NCBI RefSeq assembly: GCF_902686445.1
Contig: NC_062232.1
Location: 87,964,932 to 88,028,931 of the forward strand
Source of the DNA: Sciurus carolinensis
Taxonomy: Eukaryota; Chordata; Mammalia; Rodentia; Sciuridae
DNA length: 64,000 nucleotides
Direction of reading: 5' to 3'
The notes beneath the pieces were generated by a model that saw nothing but the letters and a program-made list of their open reading frames with translations, was not told the DNA's origin and made no database searches. Made by a program: the position numbers and the translations under genes. Below are positions 11,411 through 22,340 of the stretch, in pieces (the first letter of the stretch is position 1; each line of letters opens with the position of its first letter).

Positions 11411-12165
11411 ATTGGTCAGCTGTCAGTGGAACCCTGAGATACTGCAGATTTCCTCTATTGGCTTATAGTGTCCCGGTAGATTTCCAGTGTATCACCTCCC
11501 AGCCTTCAGTAGCCTGAAGTCTTGGAGGAACTTGATAATGCAGTGCTTCCAAAGAAAGCTGCCCCTAGCCCCCTACTAGTTCCAGGGCTTGGAGCTGGCT
11601 CTGTGCAGAAAGGCTCTCACTGGGGGCCTGCACCATGCAACTGCCGTGTGGGAGGAGCCCACTGCCGGAGTGTGGAAAGCTACCTGGGGAATACTCTAGC
11701 TGCCCTGCCCTACTCTGATAAGCCACCCCTATCTGTGCCTGGCGCCCAGGCCAAGTTTCGCCCAGTGGGGGAGACTCACCCCATGACTCTATTTTTGTCC
11801 AAGTCTCTCAGTGCCTCCCCTTCTTGAGTCCTGGGTTCTGGAGCGACTGGAGATGCAGACACCCTCTAGGTCGCCATCTTGGATCGCCCCGTGGAAAGAG
11901 CCTGCGGCCGGAGTGGGCAGAGCCGCCTGAAGAAGTCTCTGGCTGCCCTGCCCTGATCCCAGAGGCTGCTTGCGGATTGAAGCTCTCCGTTGGCTCGGGG
12001 ACTTGTGGCTGACTCTATGTAGAAAGGCTCTCACTGGGCGGTCTGTTCCAAGAAGCTAGCCTTGAAAGGCGCCTCCCACCTCAGGGGTCCAGGCTGCTTG
12101 GGGAAGTCTCTGGCTGCCCTGTCCTGGTCCCTGAAGCTGCTTGCAGGCCGGCCGGAGTACACCGC
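11411..12165 (-). promoter_or_regulatory. L1 5' UTR with repeated units
   Basis: GC-richer than its surroundings. In L1s this region is the internal RNA polymerase II promoter. On the plus strand the block 'agaaaggctctcactggg' occurs at about 11608 and again at about 12021, and 'tctggctgccctg' occurs near 11697 (as 'tctagctgccctg'), 11938 and 12108. This indicates two full and one partial unit of roughly 150-200 bp, like the monomers of rodent L1 promoters. The two plus-strand frames here (11522-11827, 11824-12012) are not considered genes. Confidence 0.75.
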
Positions 12166-12352
12166 GCTCTGTTGTACATTTTAAAAGTCACTTTATTACT
12201 CTGTGTATGTTGGAGATATGAGTAGACCCAATAAACAACATCTCACCTCCACTATAGTCATGAACAAATTTAGATATACCATAATTTGTAGCCATTAGCT
12301 GCCATACTATTTAATCTGGATAATAATGTACCAATTGGCCGTGTAATGTTGT
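12166..12352. other. Short unassigned segment between L1 and ERV-A
   Basis: About 190 bp with no recognised repeat. It would hold the pre-insertion DNA of both neighbours. Confidence 0.4.
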
Positions 12353-12674
12353 TGTTAGGAAGGAATTTGAGCAACTGTGTGAGGGAGAGCAGAGTAACTG
12401 AGGCAAAGGGCAGCACGCCACACAGCAACCAATCAAATGGGCAGGAAAACTCCACTGACCCTTACCTCCACCTGTCACTCAGCAGGACCCCCTCCCATTC
12501 CCGCCTATAAAGGTCCAGGGCAGCCAGATTCATGTGTGATTTTCCCTGGCTCCCTACCCTGACCTGTACTCCAGGGTGCTGGGAATTTTGCCCCAGAGCT
12601 AAATTCCATAAAGCTTGCTTCGGCTGCCTTCTGTCTGATTTTATTTGGCCACTAGCCATGCCCCCAAACTTACA
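12353..12674 (+). repeat. ERV-A 5' LTR
   Basis: Starts TGTTAGG and ends TTACA. It has a TATAAA at 12506-12511. The polyadenylation signal near 12607 is CATAAA, having lost one A relative to the intact AATAAA of the 3' LTR. Paired with 17713-18035. The strong match covers 'caggaaaactccactgaccc' and 'ttatttggccactagccatg'. Confidence 0.92.
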
Positions 12675-12675
12675 T

Positions 12676-12694
12676 TTGGTGCCGAAAAGTGGGA
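12676..12694 (+). promoter_or_regulatory. Retroviral primer binding site, Phe type
   Basis: TGGTGCCGAAA two bases after the LTR end, matching the first 11 bases expected for pairing with the 3' end of tRNA-Phe; the following bases are diverged. Confidence 0.7.
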
Positions 12695-13116
12695 GAGATT
12701 TCAGTCTTCCCCCCATCGGAGTTGAGGTCCACACCCTCCCTCAGATGAACCAGGAGATTCCGTTCCATTCCATTCAGTTCTGCTCCAAACTGCTCCATCC
12801 CATTTCCCTTTATCCAGCAACAGATGGGGTAAGTTCCCTGGGGTTTTTCCAATTTGCCTTTCCAATCTTTACCATCCAATCTGCACAAGTTCTGTCTGTT
12901 GCGTGCACCACAGACCTCCCACCTGTTCCTTATGGGCTCTGGTAGCTGTGGAGACATCCTAGCTTCCAGTTAGCCCCTCGGTTTATTCCGTTCCGGAACC
13001 CCAAAAGTTGAAAGACGGGCTTTTGGCCTGTCCGCCATTTTTCCAGTGTACACAAGTTAAAATGGGGATGCCTTTTTCTGTTTCTGTACATCCATCTGGG
13101 TAAAGTTGAACAGCTA

Positions 13117-13870
13117 ATGGGAAATATCAGTAGCTCATTGGACCCCAAAACTCCTTTGGGCTGTCTCTATCATAATTTTACTAAACTGGGACTCCCCCAA
13201 GACTTAAACCGTAAACAGCTAGTTTTTATTCGACCATGGCCTGGCCTCAGTATGTATTAGATAATGGCTCAAGATGGCCACTCACGACCATGTGCAAGCT
13301 TTTCTTTTTGGAATTTGGTGCTCGCCCCGCCCTTTCTTCTACCTGTTCCACCACTCAAGTTCTCCTCTCCAGGGCTAATCCCAAACCCCACTCCCTCCAT
13401 GCTCTGGCCAGAATTCCCCTCCTCTTCCTGTCCTCCTCCTACAAACCCATCCCCTCCTCCTGCGGATGCAGCTCCTCCTCTGCTTTCTCATCAGATCCCT
13501 CCCTCCTCCCCTCCTCCTTCTCCTGCAGAACATCCCTCCACCCACTCTGTTCCCTCCTCCCCTGTTAGTGCTCACACAGGATCTCATCAGACCTCCCACC
13601 ACCTAACCCAGAGCTGCTTTCTCCTCCGGAGGTGACTGGTGCAGAGGGCGTTGTGCGAATCCAGGTTCCATTCTCACTCCAGGATCTTTCCCAGATTGAG
13701 AAACGTTTAGGGTCTTTCTCTGCTGACTCCTCTACTTATATTAAGGAATTTAGATATCTTTCCCACACTTATGATCTCACTTAGCATGTCTTTCTTCCAC
13801 TCTTACCCCAGACTAATGACCCTGCATCCAACAGGCACCACAAGATCTTGCCAACCAAGTCCACCTAACG
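13117..13870 (+). pseudogene. ERV-A gag, broken
   Basis: Gag forms the virus core. The start MGN at 13117 gives a myristoylation-type N-terminus and the next residues resemble gamma-type matrix. A stop follows after 47 codons, and the WPQY-LDNGSRWP matrix motif continues in another frame from about 13236. A proline-rich part (13340-13600) matches the p12-like region. The start of capsid (13655-13800) is recognisable from FSLQDLSQIEKRLG. The frame is lost several times. Reading frames in this proline-rich stretch are partial gag, not a host gene. Confidence 0.75.
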
Positions 13871-13899
13871 GACATGACTCTCCCCACAGGTGCCAAAAA

Positions 13900-14400
13900 A
13901 AGCCTTTTACCAGAACATCAACAAAGTAATAATTAACGTCCGTATCATTTTTCCAGGACTCTTGTTTTTTTCTTAAATTCTGTATTTTTTGAGTTCATAA
14001 CATTGATGTTTTGATCAGTTCTATTTTGTTGAACTCGAGTTTTTGAGTATCTGTTACATTGCAATGGAAATCTCACCTATAAAAACTACAAGGCCTTTGT
14101 TTTTGTGTTCTGTGTATATCATGTCTATTTTGTGTCCAAAAATCGTGTACATGATATCATGACTTGCCTCACAAGTCTCTAGGTGGTCAAGTTTAAAAGT
14201 GTTAATTGGTATTAATCATTTGTTTCTAGAACTTGTCTCCAACAGAATAGAGACCACAAATACTGTTCAATATACCTATCTGATATCTGGGTTTTTACAG
14301 TAAAATAAGGATTTGACATGTGTGAGATTACTCAAATGTGTTTCTTAGAATCATCTAATTAATATATAGGGTGTTGCCACTGGCCTTTTGCAAAACCAAC
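13900..14400 (+). other. ERV-A internal segment shared with ERV-B
   Basis: Non-coding and AT-rich. It is related, in the same order, to about 52690-53250 of ERV-B ('gatcagttct', 'tctgttacattgcaatgga', 'acaaggcctttg', 'aagtctctaggtggtcaa', 'ggattactcaaatgtgtt' with small changes). Both retroviruses therefore share this internal block. Confidence 0.8.
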
Positions 14401-14404
14401 TGGA

Positions 14405-15015
14405 CCTTCCTACAGACTGGTGGCATATCTCTCCAAGCAGCTTGATTCTACTATTCTTGGGTGACTACCATGTCTCCAAGCACTGATTGCAGCAACCAAA
14501 TTAACTAAGGAAGATCTAAAACTCACCCTACTCCAACCAATAACTGTGTTTTCCACCCATCAACTACAGGACCTCTTAAGCTATAAATCCTTTCCACTCC
14601 CACAGGTGCTGGAGGCCCTATGTTCATCTTGTGAAGACCTCTTCAATGTACTCCCCTCACCAGACCTAACCATTTTTGTAGATGGCAGTTCTGTGCTGGG
14701 TCACGATGGATGCTTTAGAGCCACTTACACAGTAGTCACCACTGCTTCAGTTCTGGAAGCCAATTGCCTTCCAGGATGGACCACTTCCCAAAAGGCTGAA
14801 CTCTTTGCTCTGATTAGGGCTCTAATTCTATCCAAAGGCAAACAGGATAATATCTACACAGATTTCAAATATACCTTCTTCATTGCTCACTCACATTCAG
14901 CTATTTGGAAGGAGCATGGATTTTTCACCTCAAAGAGGTCACCAGATAAGAAAGAAAAACAGGGTTCTAGTATGGAAATATATTCAGTAGAAGGGAAAAG
15001 AAAATGTTTCTAGGT
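14405..15015 (+). pseudogene. ERV-A pol: connection and RNase H region, broken
   Basis: RNase H removes genomic RNA during reverse transcription. From about 14420 the frame reads YLSKQLD..., passes one in-frame TGA near 14462 and then stays open to the stop at 15011. The RNase H motifs IFVDGSS, QKAELFAL and YTDFKYTF are at about residues 42-48, 80-87 and 103-110 counting from 14546. In the last motif the expected second residue after Asp (Ser) is Phe. The tail HSHSAIWKEHGF also fits. The RT fingers and palm, which should lie upstream, are missing. I treat it as a remnant. Confidence 0.85.
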
Positions 15016-16560
15016 AAGAAGTCTTTGTGTGATAAAATACATGAGTGTTTAAGTAAGTGCTAAAAATGTCTATGTGTAAGTAAAGGGCAAATTTCAACAA
15101 GTTTGCAAGTAACTAAGTTGGTTTTATGTACGTGAGACAATCAGTTAAAGCTATTTAAGGTTTTCCTTAAGGTCAAATACTAATGTACTGATATAAACCA
15201 AAGTTTAATCTATATGGTAAAATGACAAGGATTCCTTTAAAAACACTAATTTACCCTTGACATTGTGTCTGTTAAGTTTTATTCTTTATAAACTTCTTAA
15301 AATGACATTTAAGAAAGAGTGTGATGTGCAATAGCAAAAAAAGGGACAACAGTGACTGAGATTGGGGTCTCTGATTACTTCATGGCTGTGGCATACCTGG
15401 TGCCTGGGAATGTTCCTGTGCAGGAGCACAAGATACCTAACTGCTGTGGCAGGACCCTCCCTGGGGAGGCTCTGTACAGGAATCCTATCAGCTCTGACAT
15501 TGATCTCAGGCCCACAGCTCTTGGGCAGGAATGAATTCTTTTGCTATATAACCAGTGTTTCCTTAGCTCCCTTCTCTGGTTCCTGCCCACCTTACAGTAA
15601 CTTTGGACAGTGGACTTTCTTGAGAGCTACACAGAGCTCCTGACATTGCACTTCGAAGCTATGAAAAAATTACGTAGATGTCCTAGTCTCTGTAACTTTC
15701 CTGGAACAAAGGATAATGCTTACATAGTCTTTAACCTGACAATAAGACATATATAAATAAATATTGCTGATGTAACTCTTTATATCTGCATTTCCATCAG
15801 AGAAAAAAATCTCCATCTGATCTCAGCTTAATCTTCAAAATCTGTGTTTATAAATCTTTATTTTCTAATCCTCCTTTGCCCCTCACTGAACTTGAGAATT
15901 TGGTCATGCTGGTCATGGCAAAAGAGGCAAAAATCAGCTTCAGAATTAGAACATTTTACTGAAGATTTGTGAAGAGTCCCGCCTTACCTGAGATAAGACT
16001 CTGCCTCCCACCCTGCTGCATGTTCAAATGGCTCCAAAGTAAGTCAGACTTTAACTCATTTAAAGTTGTGTTCAAAAGTTTGATTTTTGTTGTAAAGATT
16101 ACTGTGATCTCAAACAGGGGATATAATGAATAACTCAGCCAAAATTCAAGATAGCTATTGCACAAACTGAATGTTTTACTGTTGGTGATTCCATTTTGTA
16201 TTTTCCTTATAAACTCTATAACTGTTGCCTGATTAATTTTGTGCAGAAATACTGCTTCAAGAGCAAACATCATAAATTAACTTGAAATGGTAAGGCATCA
16301 CTTATAAGACAGATAATGTAGACCCCAATTAGATAAAAGGGGGTAAATAACTGTAAAATTATAAATAGTAAAGTTAAAGCCCAGTACTCTTACTTTATGA
16401 CCAGTGAGACTAACTTGCTGGATGTTTAAGATCAAATTTAGAGATTGAGATTAAATACAGAGACCAAGAAAAGACAGTATTTGACTCTTGCCCTGAGAGT
16501 CAGCCTGAATCCAGGGAACAAGAGAACTTCTCTAAGGAGCTTTGCAACTCTGGTCCACAT
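15016..16560 (+). other. ERV-A internal, non-coding
   Basis: No frame with a recognisable retroviral domain. The block 15985-16210 is strongly similar to 53605-53815 of ERV-B, including 'ctgtgatctcaaacagggga'. A 105-codon frame on the opposite strand (15956-16273) falls in this block and has no recognised domain. Confidence 0.6.
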
Positions 16561-16584
16561 AACTTCCTGATTAGGGAGATTAAT

Positions 16585-16645
16585 GAGACCACTGGAGGAT
16601 GAAAAGTCAATCAGTGCACTTGCTGCAGGGAGGGTCATTGGAAGA
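16585..16645 (+). pseudogene. Possible nucleocapsid zinc-knuckle remnant
   Basis: A frame reads QCTCCREGHWKRE, resembling a retroviral CCHC knuckle that is one residue short and has lost its last Cys. If right, it lies downstream of RNase H, which is out of the normal gag-pol order. Weak evidence. Confidence 0.35.
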
Positions 16646-17214
16646 GGGAGACATCCCTGATGCTTCCAAGGGAAGCCACCTCATCAAGGAGACCCTGCCT
16701 AATGGATGGCACTAACAGAACTAAGAAGCTGTTCTTAAGTTCCCTCCAAGTGTCCCCTGTGAGAACTCAGCCGACTCTTAACAGAGAGGAACAAGTCAAT
16801 TTGACCAACTTGGTCTTAAACACCTAGCAAAACAGTTAAAAGCAAAATATAGCCATTCTTGGGCATTTAAAAGAAACAGTTGTTAAATGCAACCTAAGAT
16901 GTACACTTGTGTTAACGCCCCTAGAATAAATAAAGACTGGAAGCTACAAGAGAGAGATTCTTAGGCAGATGTACCTGCTAACTATCAAAAGAAACTGCCA
17001 GAATCAGGAGTTTTTAGTCAATTTAAGGCCTACAGATCCTCCTAAGCTACATAAGTAGGCTTAATCTATGCTTGCTAGTATGATTATCTAGCCCTAATTC
17101 ACAGAAATATAGGGATCTCTACTAAACACAGGTAATACCAACAGGAGGACTAGGTTATGCAGTCACTATCACCCAAAAGCTAGAACAGCAACTCCAGAAG
17201 TCAGTAGAGGCATC

Positions 17215-17670
17215 TGCTGCCCCCTGACATCCCTGCCAAGAAGAAAAACATTTATTGCTCAGGTTTCCTTGCAGAACAGTCAAGCTCTGGATCTGACAAA
17301 GGGGGAACATGCCTCTTCCTAAGAGAAGAATGTTGTTGCTGCATTAATAAAATTGGTCTAATAGAAAAACAACGTTGAAACTCTCAGACGTCTAAATGAA
17401 AGGCTGAAGCAACAAGAATCAAATGACCCCTGACCAGGGTGGCTGAACTCCACTCTTGTCACTTGGCTGACCCCTACCCTTACTCCCCTATTTGTGATAG
17501 GATTTCTGCTAATGAATGCTCCCTCTTCTCAGGTTTGCCTGGAACCATATGAGTGAGGTTGCCAGGGTGACCTACAACCAGATTCTCTTATACTCTTATA
17601 GCCGCCTCACTACCAACCTAGAACCCGAACCTTTCTTTCCCCACAACCACCCCTAACATGCAGGAAGTAG
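17215..17670 (+). pseudogene. ERV-A env, transmembrane subunit remnant
   Basis: The frame around 17300 reads GGTCLFLREECC, giving the C-X6-C-C motif (17310-17336) of gamma-type TM subunits, which in functional viruses bonds SU to TM. Stops and frameshifts follow. Upstream SU is not recognisable. The block 16935-17115 just before it is shared with ERV-B. Confidence 0.7.
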
Positions 17671-17712
17671 CCAAATGGATTCCGGTGCCCTATATCACCA
17701 AAAAGGTCGGGA

Positions 17713-18035
17713 TGTTAGGTCGGAAATTGGGCGACTATATTATGGAGAGCAGAGCAACTGAGGCAAAAGGCAGCATGCCACACAGTAACCAATCAAACAG
17801 GCAGGAAAACTCCACTGACCCTTACCTCCACCTGTCACTCAGCAGGATCCCCACCCATTCCGCCCTATAAAGACCCTGGGCAGCCAGAGCCATGTGTGAT
17901 GTTCCCCGGCTCCCTACCCTGAACTGTACCCCAGCGGGCTGGGAATTTTGCCCGAGAGCCAAATTCCAATAAAGCTTGCTTCGGTCACTTTCTGTCCAAT
18001 TTTATTTGGCCACTAGCCATGCCCCTGAGCTTACA
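17713..18035 (+). repeat. ERV-A 3' LTR
   Basis: Starts TGTTAGG and ends TTACA. It has TATAAA at about 17866-17871 and an intact AATAAA at 17968-17973. A purine-rich tract (AAAAAGGTCGGGA) immediately precedes it, as expected for plus-strand priming. Confidence 0.92.
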
Positions 18036-18164
18036 GTTGGATCCACTGAGATAAACTTTCATTTCTTTGATCCATCTCCCATCCTTCCAATGTTTCCATG
18101 TTTTCTCTTGCTATAAACTTAAGATGGCTCCAAACTATTATGAATAACATGCCTATATTTTTTA

Positions 18165-18612
18165 TTCTAGTTATTTATATATGACAATAAATTGCACTTT
18201 GACACATCGTACATAAATGGAGTATAACTTCTCATTCTTCTGGTTGTATATATGATATAGAATCACACTGGTCGTGTACTCATATATGCACATAGGGTAA
18301 TAATATCCAGTTCATTCCTCTTTCCTTCCTAACCCCATAGCCCTCCCCCTCCCTTCATTCTCCTCTGTTCACTCAAAGTACCTCTGTTCTTCCCTAGTGT
18401 CCCCCTTATTGTGAATTAGCATCCATATATCAGAGAAAACATTCAGCCTTTGGTTTTGGGGGATTGGCTTATTACTTAGCATGATATTCTCCAACTCCAT
18501 CCATTTACCTGCAAATGCCATAATTTTATTCTTCTTTTTGGCTGAGTAATACTCCATTGTATTTATATACCACAGTTTCTTTATTCATTAATCTGTTGAA
18601 GGGCACCTATAT
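18165..18612 (-). mobile_element. L1 3' end fragment
   Basis: Minus-strand L1 3' UTR followed by the last about 60 codons of ORF2 (motif MEYYSAKKKNKIMAFAGKWMELENIM between 18557 and 18460, shown in two parts of the frame). Older than the 6220-12165 copy. 5' truncated. Confidence 0.85.
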
Positions 18613-19990
18613 ACCTATAATATTTTGATGTATTCTAGTGCTGGTCTTCTCAGTTTAAATGAGTGTTGTTTTGTCTGTTTTCATGTGTTTATTTTTCCAC
18701 ATGAACTACTGTTATGTGGGCTTGTTCCTTTTATAACCTATATGGAAGGCTTTTCTATAGTCCCTATTTGCCACATGGAATTATGACACAGACTATTTAG
18801 AAATGTTCTTAGATTTGTACAGTAAGTAAGTGGCAGAACTTGGACTCAAAACCAGACATGTTTTTCTGAATGTGTATCTGACAGAAAGCACAAATAGGAA
18901 GACATTTCATTTTATTTTCTCCATGACATACAAATGCTTGAAACTTAGGTCTGGAGATATGACTGTCATTACTCCCTAGCAGGAAAAGGGTGGAAGTCTT
19001 TATTCAGAGGGTTGACAAGAACTTTTTATAACCCTTATTCTTTGGATCCTGTGATTATTTGGGTGACCTTATCTTCCTTTAGAGTCACCCAACCAGACCA
19101 CAGAGTGACTTACTCTGCTTCTTAATCCCTGGATAAACTGTATCATATTGCATCTCTGTTCTCAGATGAATCTTAGTGTGCAATGTGGTAATGCACTTGG
19201 GAAGTTCTCTTCACCCTTATTTAAAAATCACTTTATTAATTGTAGTTTTACATTTCCCTAAAAGAGATCATTTCTACCATCCTTTTTGAAGATGTATCAA
19301 TTTGGCATTGTATTTCATATCAATTATATATTCGCCATAAAAGTGATGCACAAAAATATCAACAGATCTCAATGTCATCCATCAAGAACATTTAGAACAT
19401 GAATTTGTAGGTCATTGTTTTAGTCCAGTTTAATTGGGCAGATTTCCTGATTGAGGCTAGGTTTACTTGGGTGTATGTATGCTGTTTGGTTGTTGACTGA
19501 TCTGTATATGCCTCCTCCCAGATGCCTGGGGTGACTTCACTATGATCCATTTGTCTTTAGTTCTCTATTTTATTAGTCATGGAATATTATAATGGTTATA
19601 TAGTGTGGATATTGAAGTAGAAATGCCAAAAGTGCTTCTTCATGCTTCTGATTATACCACCACCATTAATATTCCATCAGCCAATGCAGTTAGGTAGACA
19701 GACTCAAAACCAGTGGGTGAGAAAAATACAGTCTATCTTCTGATAAGAACTTTTGCTAAGTCATGAGGCAAAGGGCATATATAAAATATCTATAATTAGG
19801 GAAATTACAGGAAGAAGAAACTATCTCAAAAACCATGAAAGATCCAGGCTAGACTAAAATTAAACCTATAGTGAAACTGAATTCAGTGAAGAAGCATCAA
19901 AAATCAGATGTCCAAGCTTATTCTGTACTTGCTACTATTTTTCAGGTTGCAATATGGTGGGATGGTTCCATGTTTGAGTTTTATATTAGA
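18613..19990. other. Mostly unassigned
   Basis: A possible MIR fragment on the minus strand lies at about 18790-18880 ('agtaagtggcagaacttgga'). Otherwise no family, gene or RNA was recognised. Confidence 0.45.
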
Positions 19991-19994
19991 AAAT

Positions 19995-20580
19995 GTAAAG
20001 ATTAATTTGCCCTATGACTCTTCAGTTTCACTCCTTGGTATATATCCAAGAAAAAAAGAAATTCATACAAAGACTTTTACATGAACATACACAACAACTT
20101 TGATTATAATAAACAAAAATAGAAATGACCAAAATTCTCATAAGTTGGTAAGGAAATAAATACATTGTTTAATATCCATACTATGTATCTAGCAATAAAT
20201 CTAGCAATAAATAATAAAATATAAATCTATGCAACAATATGGATTAATTTCAAAACATTATGCTGAGCAAAAGAAAGCAAAAAAAAGGATACATAATATA
20301 TTCAATTGATTTTTATGAAATTTTAGAAAACATAAACTAATATGTAGTAACAGAATGCATACCACTGGTTGCCTGGGATGAGTGGAGAGGGTAGTGACTA
20401 AATAGGGACAAAAGGGAACTTTTAAGATTGATGGAAATGTTCTCTATTTTTAATTGCATGGTGGGATTTGGTGGTAGTTACATGAGAGTATATGTTTTCC
20501 AGAACTCAAAAGCACTACATTTTAAATTATATGTTTATTACATATAAATTATACCTGAAAAATTGTAAAAGATCTATCTC
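19995..20580 (+). mobile_element. Ancient L1 3' end (L1M/L1ME-like)
   Basis: The order is typical of old L1 3' ends: a 'ccaagaaaa..gaaat' block, 'tgctgagcaaaagaaagc', 'ggttgcctgggatgagtgga', 'ggaactttt', 'gatggaaatgttct', 'ggtagttacatg', 'aattatacctgaaaa'. Much diverged. Confidence 0.75.
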
Positions 20581-21164
20581 TCCCCTCCTTTCTATATTTT
20601 CTTTATATCACCTGAGAAAACAGATATACTGATGAGTATTACCTGATTACTGAAGGGAGTTTTATGACATGAACCACCAGGTGTCAAGGGAAAAAAAAAC
20701 CACTCAGTAAGGAAATAAGTCACAACAGGTACATAGGCATCACTCTTCAGCCCTTGGAGAGTTTCAACCTCATTTAAATACCTGGCTATGATATCATCAA
20801 GATGGAGACTAGTAGGTACCTGTTTTGGTCCCTGTCACAAAGACCAAGTACAAACTCGCCTCAAACAAGAACATATTTATGAAAATCCCAGAACCAAAGA
20901 GTAAGTTCAAGTATTCCCTTTGACCACAAAATACAGTAGAAGGATAGAGAAACAATTTCACATTGAACATGTTACTCCTCTCACAAGCCAACACAGCACT
21001 ACAGATCCTGGTAATGGCAGCACTTTCCAACTTGCAAAGAGCCCACTCAGAAGTTCTGCCTACCTATAGAGCTGAGCGACTGGCTTCATCACTCCAGGAA
21101 ATATAGTCAGCAGTAATGACTACCTTGGGTCTCTAACCAGTCACCTGGCCTGGTTGCAAAACCC
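20581..21164. other. Unassigned
   Basis: No recognised family. A 73-codon frame on the minus strand (20809-21030) has no recognisable domain. Confidence 0.4.
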
Positions 21165-22340
21165 ATCATATGGCCTTGATTGGGAAGGGAGACAAGGTAG
21201 GGAAACTGCCTAGCTAGGAAGCATAGTCTCCATCCTACCCAACCAAAGATCATGAACAGTGAATCTGCACAGCCTCAAAGCCCAGTGTACAGCCCTGCCT
21301 TAGCAGAGATCCAAGCTATAGATACAACCTAACTAGGGAGCATGGTCTGGAACCTCTCCTGAGAACATGAACATTGACTCTACTTAACTTGGATCCCAGC
21401 CTACAGCCCCACAATGTCAGGGAGTTGAGCCAGCAGTCCCAACAAACTGAGGCATAGCCTCTGGCCCCATACAACCAGGAGGCCTGGCCAGTAACACCAT
21501 CCAGCTGCAGAGCCAAGCATATATCACTGCCTGGTCACAGAACTACAGGCTTGTCTCACCATATTGCCCAACCTAAAGCCTCCTCTGATTACTGTGTACA
21601 GTCTGCGGCCATGTTCAAGCAAGAAGTCCAGCCAGTGACCCCACATAATTGCAGAGCAAAATTTTTAGCCCTGCATAATAAGAGAGCCCAGCCAGCAACC
21701 CTGACTGACTGTAGAACCCAGCCTGTAGCCTGGTCTGATTAAAGAACTCAGTCTTCAGTCCCACCCAACAGCAGGGTACATCTGATTGACTCGAATGACC
21801 ATGGAACCTGGCCAGCACCCCTACCCAATTGTGTAGCCCAGCCACAAGCCCCATCTAATCACAGAGCCCAGTTTGCAGCCCTTCCCAGCTATGAAGCATA
21901 GCCTATCTCCCTGCCCATCCTGAATACTTGGTAGTAAACAAAAACAACTGTCAAGCATAGTCAAAAGCCCTACCCAGGTGGGAAACCAAGGAACAGAATT
22001 CACCTAACTGTGAAGAATAGCCTGTAGACCCACCCAATTACAGAGTCAAACCTGTGGCTCTGCCCAACAGCCAAGCACAGCTTGAGGTCCCAACTTATTG
22101 ATGAGTATAGCCAGTGGCACCATCTGTCCATGGAGCACAAGCTGGAGCCCCTCCCAAACACCAAAGATTGTGGATTCCAGTTTGCAGTCCTACCTAGTCA
22201 TGGAGTTCAACTAGCAGTATTACATAGCCAGCCTATGGCCCTGCCATAACAGAAAATATTGCAGAGCACAACCAATGGTCCCACCTGACTACAGAGCCCA
22301 GCCAGAAGCCCCACCTGGTCTCATAGATTAGGCAGAAGCA
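21165..22340 (+). repeat. Degenerate tandem array, unit of about 30 bp
   Basis: The array can be cut into about 39 diverged units of 30 bp (a few 27-37) with a pattern like 'ttgcagagcccagccagcag' followed by 'ccccacccaa'. As 30 is divisible by three, it creates open frames on both strands with a 10-residue period, e.g. 21615-21854 minus, where AGL recurs every 10 residues. These frames are not genes. The array sits just upstream of old L1 ORF1 sequence in the same orientation and is likely its 5' UTR. Confidence 0.8.

Larger units (their letters stand above)
6220..12165 (-). mobile_element. Nearly full-length young L1 (about 5.9 kb)
   Basis: A LINE-1 read on the minus strand with all parts in order: a 5' UTR (12165-11411), ORF1 (11410-10365), a spacer of about 47 bp, ORF2 (10317-6489), and a G-rich 3' UTR ending in a short A tail near 6221. 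The length and order match autonomous mammalian L1s. ORF1 and ORF2 are broken, so the copy is not expected to move by itself. It is much closer in sequence to the copy at 31815-34671 than to the older L1 pieces around it. I looked for a target duplication at both ends and found no convincing one. Confidence 0.93.
12353..18035 (+). mobile_element. ERV-A: gammaretrovirus-like provirus
   Basis: Two LTRs of about 322 bp in the same orientation flank about 5.0 kb of internal sequence. Following the 5' LTR is a primer binding site of tRNA-Phe type. Internally there are degenerate gag, pol (RNase H) and env (TM) segments, so it is a class I (gamma) endogenous retrovirus. Counted by eye, the LTRs differ at roughly one base in nine or ten, so the insertion is old. 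GTTG at 12348-12351 and at 18036-18039 might be a 4-bp target duplication with one extra T before the 5' LTR. The coding regions have many stops and some order is odd (see findings). Confidence 0.88.

Noticed and set aside
11522..12034. Frames of 62-101 codons on both strands
   Set aside because: All lie in the GC-rich L1 5' UTR with repeated units. No start context or domain supports a protein.
13236..13635. Proline-rich frames of 110 and 123 codons as a host gene
   Set aside because: They sit between gag matrix and capsid words inside a provirus and fit its p12-like region.
15956..16273. 105-codon minus frame in ERV-A that is partly conserved in ERV-B
   Set aside because: Conservation is explained by shared retroviral DNA; the frame is antisense and has no domain.
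21316..22003. Four frames of 60-79 codons with repeated motifs
   Set aside because: The 10-residue period comes from a 30-bp tandem repeat and appears on both strands.
21165..22340. CRISPR-like array (30-bp period)
   Set aside because: Units are contiguous and all diverged. There are no constant repeats with unique spacers, and the DNA is mammalian.
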